In this document: one piece after another, positions 46,309-57,458 of the stretch
Layout: each line of letters starts with the position of its first letter
Position numbering within the stretch: the stretch's first letter is position 1
NCBI GenBank assembly: GCA_033807695.1
Contig: CM066305.1
Location: 2,914,001-2,978,000, forward strand
Reading direction: 5' to 3'
Source: Daedaleopsis sinensis
Lineage: Eukaryota; Basidiomycota; Agaricomycetes; Polyporales; Polyporaceae
DNA: 64,000 bases
Notes under the pieces: model-generated
Databases searched by the model: none
The model's input: the letters and a program-made list of their open reading frames with translations, nothing else
What the model was told of the DNA's origin: nothing
Position numbers and translations under genes: made by a program

Positions 46309-48083
46309 ATGGCCAGCTTCGACACATTCAAGGCCTCCTTCAAGGGTGACATCGTGACCCCGGGCGATGCAGGTTACGAGAGAGCCATCGCACGCTGGGC
46401 CAAGAACGCGGCCAGGAAGGCGGCCGTCGTCGCGTTCGTGAAAGATGCCGAGGACGTCGCTCGCGCAGTGACCTACGCCCGGCAGGCGAACTTGCCCATC
46501 GCGATCAAGGGCGGCGGACACAGCGCGGCCGGGGCGTCCTCGACCGAGGGCGGCCTTGTCGTCGATCTCTCGAGATACCTCGGCGGTGTCCGAGTCGATG
46601 CCGATAAGAAGCTTGGGTACGTCGGCGGAGGCGCGATCTGGGAGACGGTCGATAAGACCGCGATCGAGCACGGTCTTGCTACCGTCGGCGGCACGGTAAA
46701 CCACGTAAGTGTCGATTGCTCAACGCGGGACGGGTGATCTGACATACATGCCGATTCCAGACTGGCGTTGGCGGGTGAGTGTAGAGATATTTTCGACGTT
46801 CGAAATATCTCAATTCTTTGGTCAAAAGCCTCGTGCTTGGAGGTGGTTATGGATGGCTCAGCGGTGCATACGGCTTGGCCATCGATAATCTTGTGCAGGT
46901 ACGTTTCCCAATCTCATTACATCTTTATTGCAGACTTAGCTCTGCCATACCACGACAGGCTACTGTTGTAACTGCTGACGGCAGCATCCTCACCGCAAAC
47001 GAGTCAGAGAACCCCGACCTCTTCTGGGGCATCCGCGGCGCGGGGTCCAACTTCGGCGTCGTCACGGAGTTCGTCCTCAAGCTGCACCCGCAGCGCCGCA
47101 CGGTCTTCTGTGGCCCTGTCATCTACGCCCCTCCTCAACTAGAGGCGCTCCTCGACGTCACACAGGCGTGGTGGGAGAACGGCCCTTCTGAGAAGGAGGG
47201 CATGATCCAAGTGTTTACCCGCGGACCCGGTCACCAAGTACACATTCAACTTGAAGCCAGTCCGTGGCAGATGGGTCGCTGACAGGTTTTCTACAGCCTG
47301 CAATCGTGCTCTTCCTCTTCTTCAACGGCTCAGAGGAAGAGGGCCGCGCAAACTACAAGGCGTTCTACGACCTGCGTACGTGACATCCTTCGAGTTTCCC
47401 TCTCGCGGTGGACCCTGCCAGTGATCTTGACGCACTCCTGTCTTCCGGCACCCCACAGAGCCCGTCGCGGACATGGCCACAGAGCAGCCCTACGAGGTCC
47501 TCAACACGCTCCAGAACCAGATCGCGGGCCCCGGCCAGGTCGCATACATGAAGGGGTCCTTCGCGCCGCAGCCCTTCCCCCGCGCGCTCCTCCCGCGCGT
47601 CTTCGAGCGGCTCGTCGCGCTCTCCGAGCCCGCGCAGTACACGTTCGGCATCCTCATGGAGTACTTCGTGCTCAGCAAAGTGAACGCCGTCCCGGACGCC
47701 GCGACCGCGTACCGCCGCGGGCTCGCGTCCAACGTGCTCACCGTCGTGTACGCCAAGGAGGAGACCCCAGAGGCGCTGCGCTTCATCCGCGAGTCCACGC
47801 ACGAGCTCGTCGCGCTCCTCACGGGCACGGCTGAGGACAACCTCGGGTACGGCAACTACAGTGAGCGTGTGCCCCCCGTCTCTCGGATACCATCGCGTTC
47901 ACTGACCCTGGCCGGTTGTGCGCAGGCCCGGACAGCGAAGCGTTGCCCGTTGGAGGCTCTGTCGCCGCGACGAAGGCCGAAGTCAACTTCGGGGTAAACT
48001 ACAAGAGGCTGCAGGAGATCAAGAAGAAGTACGATCCCGAGCTTGTGTTCAACAAGTGGTTCGTGATCCAGCCCGCGGCCTGA
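46309..48083 (+). CDS. FAD-linked oxidase of the berberine-bridge (BBE-like) family
   Basis: Exons 46309-46704, 46761-46774, 46829-46898, 46959-47229, 47286-47375, 47459-47860 and 47926-48083 give 466 residues. The PCMH-type FAD domain shows ARQANLPIAIKGGGHSAAG with His71 placed for covalent FAD attachment. Then come [39 protein letters not shown] and LFWGIRGAGSNFGVVTEF. The BBE C-terminal block is KYDPELVFNKW. The Cys that gives a second flavin link in bicovalent members is not seen (TVNHTGVGG at that place), so a single His link, as in 6-hydroxynicotine oxidases, is inferred. No signal peptide is visible. Exon 2 has 14 bases. It probably acts with the adjacent P450s. Confidence 0.9.
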
Positions 48084-49063
48084 ACGAGGCGAGGCGGGAA
48101 TCGCAAGACGGGAGACCCCTGCTCTGCCGCGCTGCTACTCTGCGCCTGTACACCCATGCTCGCTCGTCCAAGCTAATGTATTTGTAGAGTCGATATGTAG
48201 GACCAGTGCAATGAACTACCCAATCACCTAGAATCGACTGCAAACGCGTCTTCCGAGCAGCTACATACTCTAGATCTTTGTATCGCGAATCGAAGCGTAC
48301 GCCAAACCGAAGTCATACGTTGAGGAGCGCGCGTACACCAGTAAACCGCGAGCTATCAACAATGTTCGAGGGCAGCCACTGCAGTGCAACCTAGCGTTGG
48401 CTCTGCCACCACCGTCGACGCGAGTCCGCACATCAGTGATGTCAGTTCGCGCAGCACCCGTCACACAGGCTGAGTATCGCTTCGTGAGCGAACAACGTAT
48501 GCGATTGAATATTGCGGGGCGCAACCCGACTGAGCAGGAGGGCCAAGTGCCGAGGGCGCGCGTGGATTGTGGATCGTATCTATATGCGTAGCTATATGCA
48601 GGACTGTATTCAGAATTCTATGATATGTAGATTCGATATGTAGATTCGATGCGTGGATGTGGTGGGATGAGATGGGACGAGATGGGGGAGATGGGATGGC
48701 CCGGATGGGATGCGGTGGGATATCGGGGATGGCGGAAAATATACACGATATGGGTATCCGCCAGCGGTCGTGCTGTCAAGACTAGTACTAGTAGTATAGA
48801 GCATGCATGGAGCAGAATGAACACCGCGACTGGAGACGGATGGTAGTAACAGAAACGAGACAAGCGACTCGGGCTTGAAGATGAAGAGCACCACCACCTA
48901 TATAACCAAGATATAGATCATTATAACACCGTTCCGCACGGCCGACGTACGTCCACCAGGGATTTTCTTTACGAGAGCTTTGGAGCTTTGGAGCTGTGGG
49001 GTGGGGAGAGCGATACGATACGCACGAAAGGACGCGCAGATGGGCAGGGTGCGGCGCGCCTAC
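48084..49063. other. Intergenic region between oxidase and channel gene 3' ends
   Basis: Contains simple repeats (GATATGTAGATTCGATATGTAGATTCGAT near 48622 and GATGGGATG-like runs to about 48730) and no gene. Confidence 0.65.
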
Positions 49064-52000
49064 TTAGAACTCGCCAAAGGCCTGCAGCATCGCGCGCTTG
49101 CTCTTCTTCGACTTGCGCGGCCGCATCCCGTTCGGGATCCCGTCCTCGCGCGGCGGCGCGAAGCCCATGTACACCACCTTCTCCCGCTCCTTCTCCCTCT
49201 CCCTGCTCTCCCCGCCGTCCCTGCCCGCCCTGCCGTCCCTGTCGTCCATATCGTCACCCGCAGTGGGCAGGTCGAGCGGGTCGGCGTCCTCGTCGCGCGG
49301 CGTCGCGTCCGCAGCCATGTCGAGCGCGTCCTGGTGCGTGAACGCGATGGGAACCGCGGAGTTGTACGCGACGATGCCGAGCTGACGCGAAAAGTAGTTC
49401 ACTGCCGCGTGGAACGCCGTGCGCCGTGCGTTGCGCAGGCCCCAGTCCCTGCGTGCGCGTGAGCTCCTGGTTCTTCTAATGCTATCGCGGAGACTGGATG
49501 TGGGGGAGAGGGGAGAGGGACTCACTGCCAGTTGCCGTTGTACGGGATGCCGATGGTGATCTCGAGGAACCGCTGGAAGTCGATGTGCTGCAGCGTGACA
49601 GACGTGCTCGGCTGGAACCAGCGGTTCTCCTCCGTCTGGAGCCAGTTGTTCATGCACTTCTCGAGCTGGTCCAGCTTCTCGATCGGCGTGCGCCAGGCGA
49701 CCTGCATGGTCAGGTTCTCTGCCGTTTTCTGCAACATCATCGCGGTGAGAGAGACATCTAGCGTAGGGAGGGGAATTGAACACGTACGTCGCTGCGCCGG
49801 ACATTGGTGCTGCAAGGTGTATAGGTGAGTCGCGTGGACAGCGTCGCAGGCACAGAGGGACGTACATGAACTTGTTGAACAGCTGGCTGTTGAAGTAGTA
49901 CGTCTCCGTGCCGTCCGAGCGGGTGAATATAGTAGCGAACAGCCCCATCTTCTTCACGACAAAGTTCTCATCTACAATGGGCGATGTCAGGCCAGAGAGC
50001 TATCGCGCGCACAGTGCAAACCCACCATCGATGAAGCAGCGATCGCCAGTATCGAAGGGGCTGGCAACGCATACAGGCGATCAGACGGAAATCTCCAGGC
50101 AGACACATCGCAGAACCACTCACTGTGTGACGAACAGGAACATGATCGCGTCGAACGCGTTGCTCGCCGAGTTCTTGAAGATGAAGCTCGCGCCGAGGCC
50201 GATCGTGTACAGACTCGTGAGCGACTGCTCGATGTTCACCCCGAATATGCTCAGCGAGATGAAGAAGAGGACGAGGAGCGCGAGGAACAGCAGCATGTGG
50301 TCGAGCGTCTTGAGCGCCTGCCCGACGTCGCGCATGCTCCGGCTCAGGAAGCGGCGCTCCTTGTACACCTTCAGCAGCGTCGTCTTGATCTCCGCGCGCG
50401 AGATGTCCCCGTTGTTATCATTGTCGAACACCTTGAACGCGCGCTCCGCCTCCGCGTGCGTCGCGAACGCGGGGTGGAAGTCGCTCGGGACGAGGTACGT
50501 GCGCCCGGGCCGCTTGAACGCCATGTAGATCGACCGCGCGAGCCGCTTCGCCTCGTACGACGACGAGACGTTCCATACCAGGCCCTGGAGCTCGTCTGCG
50601 CCCTTGCCCTGGATGTTCCGTGCGTCGTGGAGGATCGCCGTCTTCAGCGCCTTCGCGGCTTGGGTGGCCGCTTGCTGCACTGCTGCTGTCGCGTCCTCCG
50701 TGTCCGAGCTCCGCCGCGACGGACGCTCCGTGGGCGATCCGTTTGCTGGGGTCCGCGCGAGCGGCGAGGGCGGGTACCGGTGATCGTTGATCGTCATGTT
50801 GGGGTCCGGCTTGTCGTCGTCGATGTGCATGGGCTCGGACTGCGCGCGCGGGTGCGAGAACCAGCTGGATCGGCCCTTGCCTTTCTTTTTGCTGGCAACG
50901 AGGGTCGCATCGCGATCGCGCTCGTCGTCGCTGCTGTGGCCATCGAACTCGGGTGTAGCCGCGCGCGAGGCGGGACGGGAACCGCTGGGTGTACCTGGAC
51001 GCGACCGATTCCCGAAGAAATGGTCCTTCTCGAGTGCAGGAGTCAACAGGGACGAGAAGACTGGGGTGCTGCGACCGAAAGAAGACTTCTGGCCATGCCG
51101 GCGCTTGGGACGATACACTCGCAGCTTCTCGACTGCTGCCAAGGCTTGCTGGACTTCTTCAAGTCGCTCCTTGTAGGCGGTGCGGTGGAACGAGAAGGCT
51201 ACTCAAGATGAGAACGACTCATGATCTCGAAACGCTATGCACTTACCGATGAAATGGGACAGCATCCTCTGGGCGCATATAACGAGTGCAAGGAAGAACA
51301 AGAACTCGATCGCTTGGTACACCTGTCATAGCCGTCGGTATCGGGGATCTGAGCAGTCCTGTTGTCGTGAACACTCACACGTGGGGTATACGGAGCTCTG
51401 CTGGCATCCTGATCGTCTATGTCATACAATTTGAAGATGTTGTTGAATAGGATGACCCAGCTGACCCAGCCACTGGCGGCATACAGGACGGGCTTGATGG
51501 GCTCCTTGACGCTAGTGTATAGCTCCAGACGCGTCTTGACGACCTCGCTGACATGACCCCATGCGATTCCGATCACGAAACGCACAATGCCGGGGATGAT
51601 GTCGACGATGAGAGCGAGTGCCCACGAGATGGAGACGTTGGCAGCGGCCCAGAACAGCCACGCTTCGACGTTGTCGCGGACATACTTGCGGTGGTCAGTG
51701 GGATTGGGCTTGTACCAGTAGAAGTGCAGGAGGAGGGCCGGTGTGATGATGAGACCGGAGAGGATAGTCGAGCCGATGAGGGTGGAGAACAGAAGGGTGA
51801 TGAGTCTGCAAGAATCGGAGTGTCAGGAAGCTGCGCGTGACTCCGAGGAAGAATTAAGGCGGGGTCAGAGTGGGCGAATTTGGGTGATTTTGATTCGGAA
51901 TCTGCAGATGTGTTGTCCCCAAATTCGCTTTCGAATTTGCTCGGACATCACGCGCGTAGCAAGATTCTGAGCAACAGCTCCTCGTGAGGAGCTTTGCAAC

Positions 52001-53497
52001 CCAGAATCGCGTATTTCGGATTTTGGAACGTCGAGACGACGTAGATCTCAACACTTTTCGTCGTACTGCAGCGTCGCAAAAATGGGTACGGGTCGGTCAA
52101 AGCAGCGCTCGATCTTCGACCTCGAGAGACGATTTGGAGACACCAGATTCTCCTTCCAAATCGCCCCAAAATCGACTACTCTGACCCCCACTGGGGAGGG
52201 TCAGAGTGGGCGATTTTGGCGTGATTTTGGGTAGGATTCTTCAATCGATTTTCTGGTGCCAACATCTGATTGTGAACTCTGCTGTAGGGTCTTCTCAGTC
52301 CGGTCGAGCATCTTGAAAAGCAGAATCTAGGGAGTAGCACGGGATGGGTATACCCGCGCCGGGTACGCGTCAAACCCGCGCGGGGTGGGCAGGTGGGCGA
52401 CCCGCCCAAACCCGTAGACCCGTTAGGAAACCCGCACGTTCTACTGAACGCCGTCGGCCTCAAGATGGCAATCGTTCGTACAATTTCCTCATCTTTATGC
52501 TCACTTAAACCTCATCGTCGGCTTGCGCAGCGTCGACGTTGCCTGGACGTCGATCGACCTCAAACGAAACGGTCTCGATAGGAAGCCCAGATTGGACGCA
52601 AGATAGCGGGGTAAGAGTAACCTCGAGTAACGGACCCACTCAGGCTTCAGGCTTGATTTACACCATAACGTTGGTCTCGTACCCATCCGTCGTTGGATAG
52701 CCGCGGTGGTGGGGTGCGGGCGATACCACGACAGATGGTTACGAGCCCACACAATGTACTGCGACCGTGTAGTACGGCGCAGACCCGCCATATACCCGTA
52801 CCCGTGGCCAGAGACAGTACCCGCGCAAACCCGTACCCGTGGTCCACGAGTACGAATTTGCGGGCACGGGTACGCTTCAAGTAGTCGATTATACCCGTCC
52901 TACTCCCTTGCCAGAATGAGAAATCCGTTCGGATCGCCTCAGAATCGCCACTCTGACCTCCCCTCGTAGATGATGTAGTACGCACTTTATGCAGCCGAAA
53001 CGACGCGTCTTCTTGACACCCATCGCGTGCTCGAACTTGGCCTCCTCGTCCACGAGATCCTCCTCGCCACTCCAGTCATAGTCGTCGTCTGAGTCTTCGT
53101 CGTCGGTGCCTGCTATCGAAGAGGCGCGAGAGGCGGTCTTGGGGTCCGAGTCGAATCTGCGCGCGCCGGGTGGCCGCTCGAGCTCGTCGGTGTAGTGGAC
53201 GGCGTGCTGCTTGCCCTTGGAGCCGATGTCTGGGTGCTTCTCGTCCAGACGGTGGTCGTCGGACATGTCGATCTCGGTGAGTGCGGTGTTCGAGCGAGAG
53301 CGGTATGCCGGGGACTGCTCCGGGTAGGACTCGAGGCGAACCTGGGACGTGGAGGGGACGCGTTGGTACGGAGGGGAGGGGAAAGACTTGTCTACTTCGT
53401 CGGAAGAGACGAAGAGATGGGGGTCAAGGTCTTGCGGACGGTGGTAGCGGTATGGACGGGGGCCCTGGTCGTGGGATGGAGGAGGAGAGGAGGACAT
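49064..53497 (-). CDS. MscS-type mechanosensitive channel with EF-hand
   Basis: Exons 53497-52986, 51805-51379, 51322-51247, 51201-50124, 50060-50026, 49971-49866, 49809-49788, 49728-49526 and 49448-49064 give 947 residues. The acidic cytosolic N-terminus is followed by several membrane segments (LITLLFSTLIGSTILSGLIITPALLLHF, YQAIEFLFFLALVICAQRML). An EF-hand loop DNDNNGDISRAE lies near residue 595. A further helix pair (LDHMLLFLALLVLFFISLSIFGV) leads into the MscS pore and beta domain (GLGASFIFKNSASNAFDAIMFLFVTHPFDTGDRC, DENFVVKKMGLFATIFTRSDG). This matches fission-yeast Msy1/Msy2, ER channels that respond to hypo-osmotic swelling and calcium. Intron 1 is 1180 bases and filled by repeat elements. 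Confidence 0.93.
51861..52189. mobile_element. MITE-like element, family B copy 2
   Basis: GGGGTCAGAGTGGG at the left and CTACTCTGACCCC at the right are inverted repeats. The interior matches the element at 36989-37356 in part. It lies inside intron 1 of the channel gene. Confidence 0.8.
52198..52960. mobile_element. MITE-like element, family B copy 3 (longer, with internal GGGTACGGGT-type sequence)
   Basis: GGGTCAGAGTGGGCGATTTT at the left and GAATCGCCACTCTGACC at the right pair as inverted ends like the adjacent copy. The interior differs: it has CCCGCGCCGGGTACGCG, AACCCGCGCGGGG and repeated ACCCGTACCCGTGG phrases. It may be a second element nested inside. It directly follows copy 2 within intron 1 of the channel gene. 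Confidence 0.7.
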
Positions 53498-53964
53498 ACC
53501 GTCGCCGAGAGGGAACGGGATGGGAAGATGGGGTGTGGCGCGCGGAGATGTTAGTTGACAGACGGGGGCACATATAAGAGTGCTCGCTGTCTGCTTCCCC
53601 GCGTCGCGCGTAATGACGACGAGGGCACTGACATCTCCATACGACTCAGGTCTCCCGGCATCCTCCCGCTCTAGCCCGCGCAGGCCCGACACCGACGACG
53701 ACGGCCTGCCCAGCCATTTTCACTGTCCAATCAGCGCCCCCTCGCCTCTGACATCATCGGGGGATCTTGCCCGTTTAGGGAACTGGCGCCGCCCCCCGGG
53801 CCACCACTCTAGTCTACGAGTCTAGGGCTCTCGATGATCGATCGTCCTTAAGTGCTGTCATTTTCAGCCACCATGACGCTCTCCTCCTCGATCGCTATAA
53901 AGCCCGTGGCCCACCTCGCCCTGGCTCCCACTCACCTTATCTTACAACCAGCACATCTCTACCC
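53498..53964. promoter_or_regulatory. Divergent promoter region, channel gene / coiled-coil gene
   Basis: 467 bases lie between divergent starts. CGCTATAAAG near 53896 is a good TATA box for the + gene, about 64 bases before its ATG. Confidence 0.6.
53896..53901 (+). promoter_or_regulatory. TATA box of the coiled-coil gene
   Basis: TATAAA, followed by pyrimidine-rich sequence and CCAGCACATCTCTACCC just before the ATG at 53965. Confidence 0.6.
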
Positions 53965-54706
53965 ATGCCACTCTTCGGAAAGTCGGACGCCACCTCGCAA
54001 AACCCGGAGATTCGTGAGATCGAGAAAGCGGTCGCCAGAGAGGCCCGCGCAGACCAGAAGACCCTCGATCATGCCATAAACGACCATTCTCATGCTGAAA
54101 AATCACACAACAAAAGCATCAAGGTGGGTGTTTGCCGGCCGCTGTCTATCCCCGCGCGACTTGCGTCCGAACCGCGCTGACCCATGTCTTCCTCCAGGCC
54201 GCCGAAAAGGCCGCGCACGCTCTCGATAAATCAGTAGAGAACGAGCACAGGGCCGCAAAGGCTCTCAACCGTGCAGCCCACAACCACGAAACCGCCGTCT
54301 CGAACGAGACGAACGCGGAGAACACGGTCCAGGTGAGATCGACCTCTCCGGTGGTATCCCACGCCGTGCTCATATTCCCGGATCTGCAGATCAAGAAACA
54401 GCACGAGGTCCGCTTGGAGCAGGATCTCGAGGACAAGCGGCAGCACCTCGAAGAGCTCCGCCACCGCAAGGAACACAACGACGTGAGACCCTGCCGGAGC
54501 CGTCCTGCGCGCGCGTACTGATTATGCCGGTGATCCAGCAAGTCAGAGAGACTAAGCTTTCCGACGTCCACGCTCGTGAGGCCGCGGCTTCCGATGCCCG
54601 CTACAATTACGAAGGCGGGCGCGGCGCGAGCGGCGGCACTGTCGCCGCTGAAGCGGCACCTGCCCCTGCACCTGCAGGGCCGGCCCTGGGAGGTGCTGCT
54701 GCCTAG
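53965..54706 (+). CDS. Small coiled-coil protein, function unknown
   Basis: Exons 53965-54123, 54198-54332, 54390-54482 and 54539-54706 give 184 residues; each exon is a multiple of three. It starts MPLFGKSDATSQNPEIREIEKAVAREARADQ. A long Ala/His/Glu/Lys-rich heptad-like region follows (KAAHALDKSVENEHRAAKAL, HNHETAVSNETNAENTV, LEQDLEDKRQHLEELRHRKEH), then an Ala/Pro/Gly tail (APAPAPAGPALGG). It is probably a soluble, rod-like cytoplasmic protein. The TATA promoter suggests strong or inducible expression. I do not recognise a named family. Confidence 0.8.
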
Positions 54707-56689
54707 GAGAACACCGCTTGCGAACTCGGGAAGAACAGTCTGTTCACATCGTGCCGGGATTGTTGTTCGAGTTTAATTGGGGATGAATGTATCGCGTCAG
54801 GATGTATCATACATGTACGCTTTGGATCATGGGTTTCTCGTTTTCCCCTGGTTTCCTGTCTAATTGGCTGCAGCAGCAAGTCTTCGAACGTGAGCGCGTG
54901 AGCATCGTGAGATTTGATACCAATGTACCATTGCCTGTAACGTCACGATCGGTCCGTTAAGATTGATTCGAAGAGACTACGACGGCCATTCAGCCAGCTG
55001 TAGTAGTAAGCAGTAGGCCCAACTTCGTGTGTGGTGCGAAGCGTCTACAGAAAATCGACCTCTCTTACACAAAGTTCAGAAAGGTATGCATAGGACATTC
55101 GACACGTACTACATAATGGACTGCGACCGCGCTGCCACTGAGCCGTCCTTGCGGTCGACAAGGACGCGTACACACCTGAGCAACACCTCGTTATGTTGCT
55201 TCGGAGTCGGTGGCCGCCACCAAGTCCCGCGAGTCAATGTGCTTAGACATCGCACAACGAGCGAGTAGGGGCGGGTTTCGTGTGCTCCTGAGTCCTGAGG
55301 CCTGAGTCCTGAGCTCAGAGCTGAATCATGACGGAGCCGACTGAGTCGCACACGATACGATCGGAGGAGGAGGCACCTAACAGAGCGTACTCAGCGGAGC
55401 ACCCACGGCCAGTGAGACAACTCCCGCGAAGAGTCTGTTGAGACGGTCGAGGATGTCGACTATGTCGTACAGCCCGAGGTAACGAGCAGAATCCAAATGG
55501 ATCTCGTTCGTTCGAGTCTCGACGTTCACGTACGCAGTACGGCCTACGACTTGGCTGAGCTTGCATCATACGCGTACGGCTTGGGTGTGACACGTCTCAG
55601 CTTGCCAATGTGCATGTGAGGCCTTGAGGACTTCGTTGCAGCACCCTGGCAGCACTTCCCGGACAGAGATCTAGACCAGCGACCGGTGAATCTTGCAGAG
55701 TCGCGCGTGTCACTGGTTCTGTGTCCGTCCGCACCACGTCGCGATGCCCGACAACACGCGAGGCGCGATAGCCTGAGGCCGGGGCCGCGTAGCGTACGTT
55801 GCGCCGGGGTCAGGCCGGGCGAGGAATATAGTACGTATACACTATAGCCCTCGGCCGCGAGCTTGAGCACCTGTTATGATGTCGTCAGCCCGAGACGACG
55901 AGACCCGAAACGAACATGGGCGTACCACGTTGAGCCCGCCATGCTCAGGCCCGAGAGAGAAAGCTGCAGAGTGGATCCCATTGCGAAGTGCCGGCGCCGT
56001 TGTATATACATAGTATACAACGCGCTCGCCAGTGCTAAGGGTAACACTACTACCAGAGCACTACGCATGCCAGCTGGGAGGCACTAGGCCGCTGGGGAGG
56101 GCGCTGGCTATGGGAAGGCTTTAAAGGTTGAGTAACCGTTCCTACTTCGCTCGTGCTGGCGTGTCGGCGTACAAACGGGGTCGGGGTCGGGAGCGTCCTA
56201 ACTAGAATTCTCGGAGGGTTCAGTCTGGAAGTTTCACCGTTGCTTTCGGCTTAAGTTGTGCGCCAATGAATAGATAACTTTATACCGGGCCTGTACGTAC
56301 CTTTCTTGCATACTATATATTCCTCCCGCTCGACGGGCGTCGGGGACGAGCGTAACGGTATAGCACTTTGCTGGCCGTCCTTTGAGCGGCATATGATATA
56401 TGGCTGGCTTGGGTTTCGTTCAGTATAGCGGTATTACATCGAGAATTGATGCGAAATAATTTACTTCATCAGCGCGAGGGGGCGCCACCCGCTTAGGCGG
56501 GTTGTCCTTTTTGAAAACCATGACTATCGTGCATGACAATTCACAACGTTCCCCTTCCTACCTTCTTGTGTCGTCTACTGTACCTGCGGGTGGAGAACGT
56601 CTTCGACGTTATGGCGAGCTGAACGTTGACGTTGAACACTCAAGAAGGTGCGACGCGGGTACTCGGCGGCGGCTTGGCAACGGCGGGTG

Positions 56690-57030
56690 CTCGACGGCGG
56701 CTCTGGTGGTCGCTCGACTTCGGTGGGCGCTCGCCGGCGGCACTGGTAGTCGCTCGACTTCGGTGGGTGCTCGACTTCGGTGGTCGCTCGACTTCGGTGG
56801 TCGCTCGACTTCGGTGGGTGCTCGACGGCGGCTCTGGTGGTCGCTCAACCGCGGTGGGCTCGTTGGCGGCTCTGGTGGTCGCTGGACTTCGGTGGGTGCT
56901 CGACTTCGGTGGTCGCTCGACTTCGGTGGTCGCTCGACTTCGGTGGTCGCTCGACTTCGGTGGGTGCTCGACGGCGGCTCTGGTGGTCGCTCGACCGCGG
57001 TTGGCTCGTTGGCGGCGGCTCCGGCGGCGG
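56690..57030. repeat. 17-bp minisatellite (CGGTGGTCGCTCGACTT)
   Basis: Many tandem or near-tandem copies of a 17-base unit, with variants (GTGC for TCGC, CGGCGG for CTTCGG) and interspersed GGCGGCTCTGGTGGTCGCT. The + strand stays open through it in more than one frame, a composition effect. Confidence 0.85.
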
Positions 57031-57353
57031 CTCAGCGTCAGGTTGAACTCATGGTCGTCGGGTGCGACTGAGAGGCCACGGTATACTGCACGGGTGTCGG
57101 TAGTGGTTGGTGCGTGCGTGCATGATTGTCGGTTGTCCCCTTGGCGAGTCCGAGTCGGCGAAAAGCTAGTGCGACTCGGTGGCCGCGAAATTACGACTGG
57201 TCACCCGAGTCGAGTTTTCAAGCTGCCACCGCCGCCGTTTGGTCGCACCGTTCGACAAGGTCGCTGGTCCTCTATCGTTCGTCGCCCACTGGCTAGCAAT
57301 GGGGGGCCGTCCTTCCTTGCAAACCGGTCGACTGGCAGCCCCGAAATCAGTGA

Positions 57354-57458
57354 GTGTTTTATAACACTCTGTCCCCGAAATCCGCAGGTGTATTATAACA
57401 CTCTGTCCCCGACTCGGAAATCCGCAAGTGTCTTATGACACTCTGTCGACCTGAAAAT
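57354..57458. repeat. Three tandem hairpin-containing repeats
   Basis: Units begin at 57354, 57388 and 57428. Each opens with GTGTNTTATNACACTCTGTC, in which GTGT pairs with ACAC to form a short stem with a TTAT-type loop. The first two share CCGAAATCCGCA-like tails. Confidence 0.75.
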
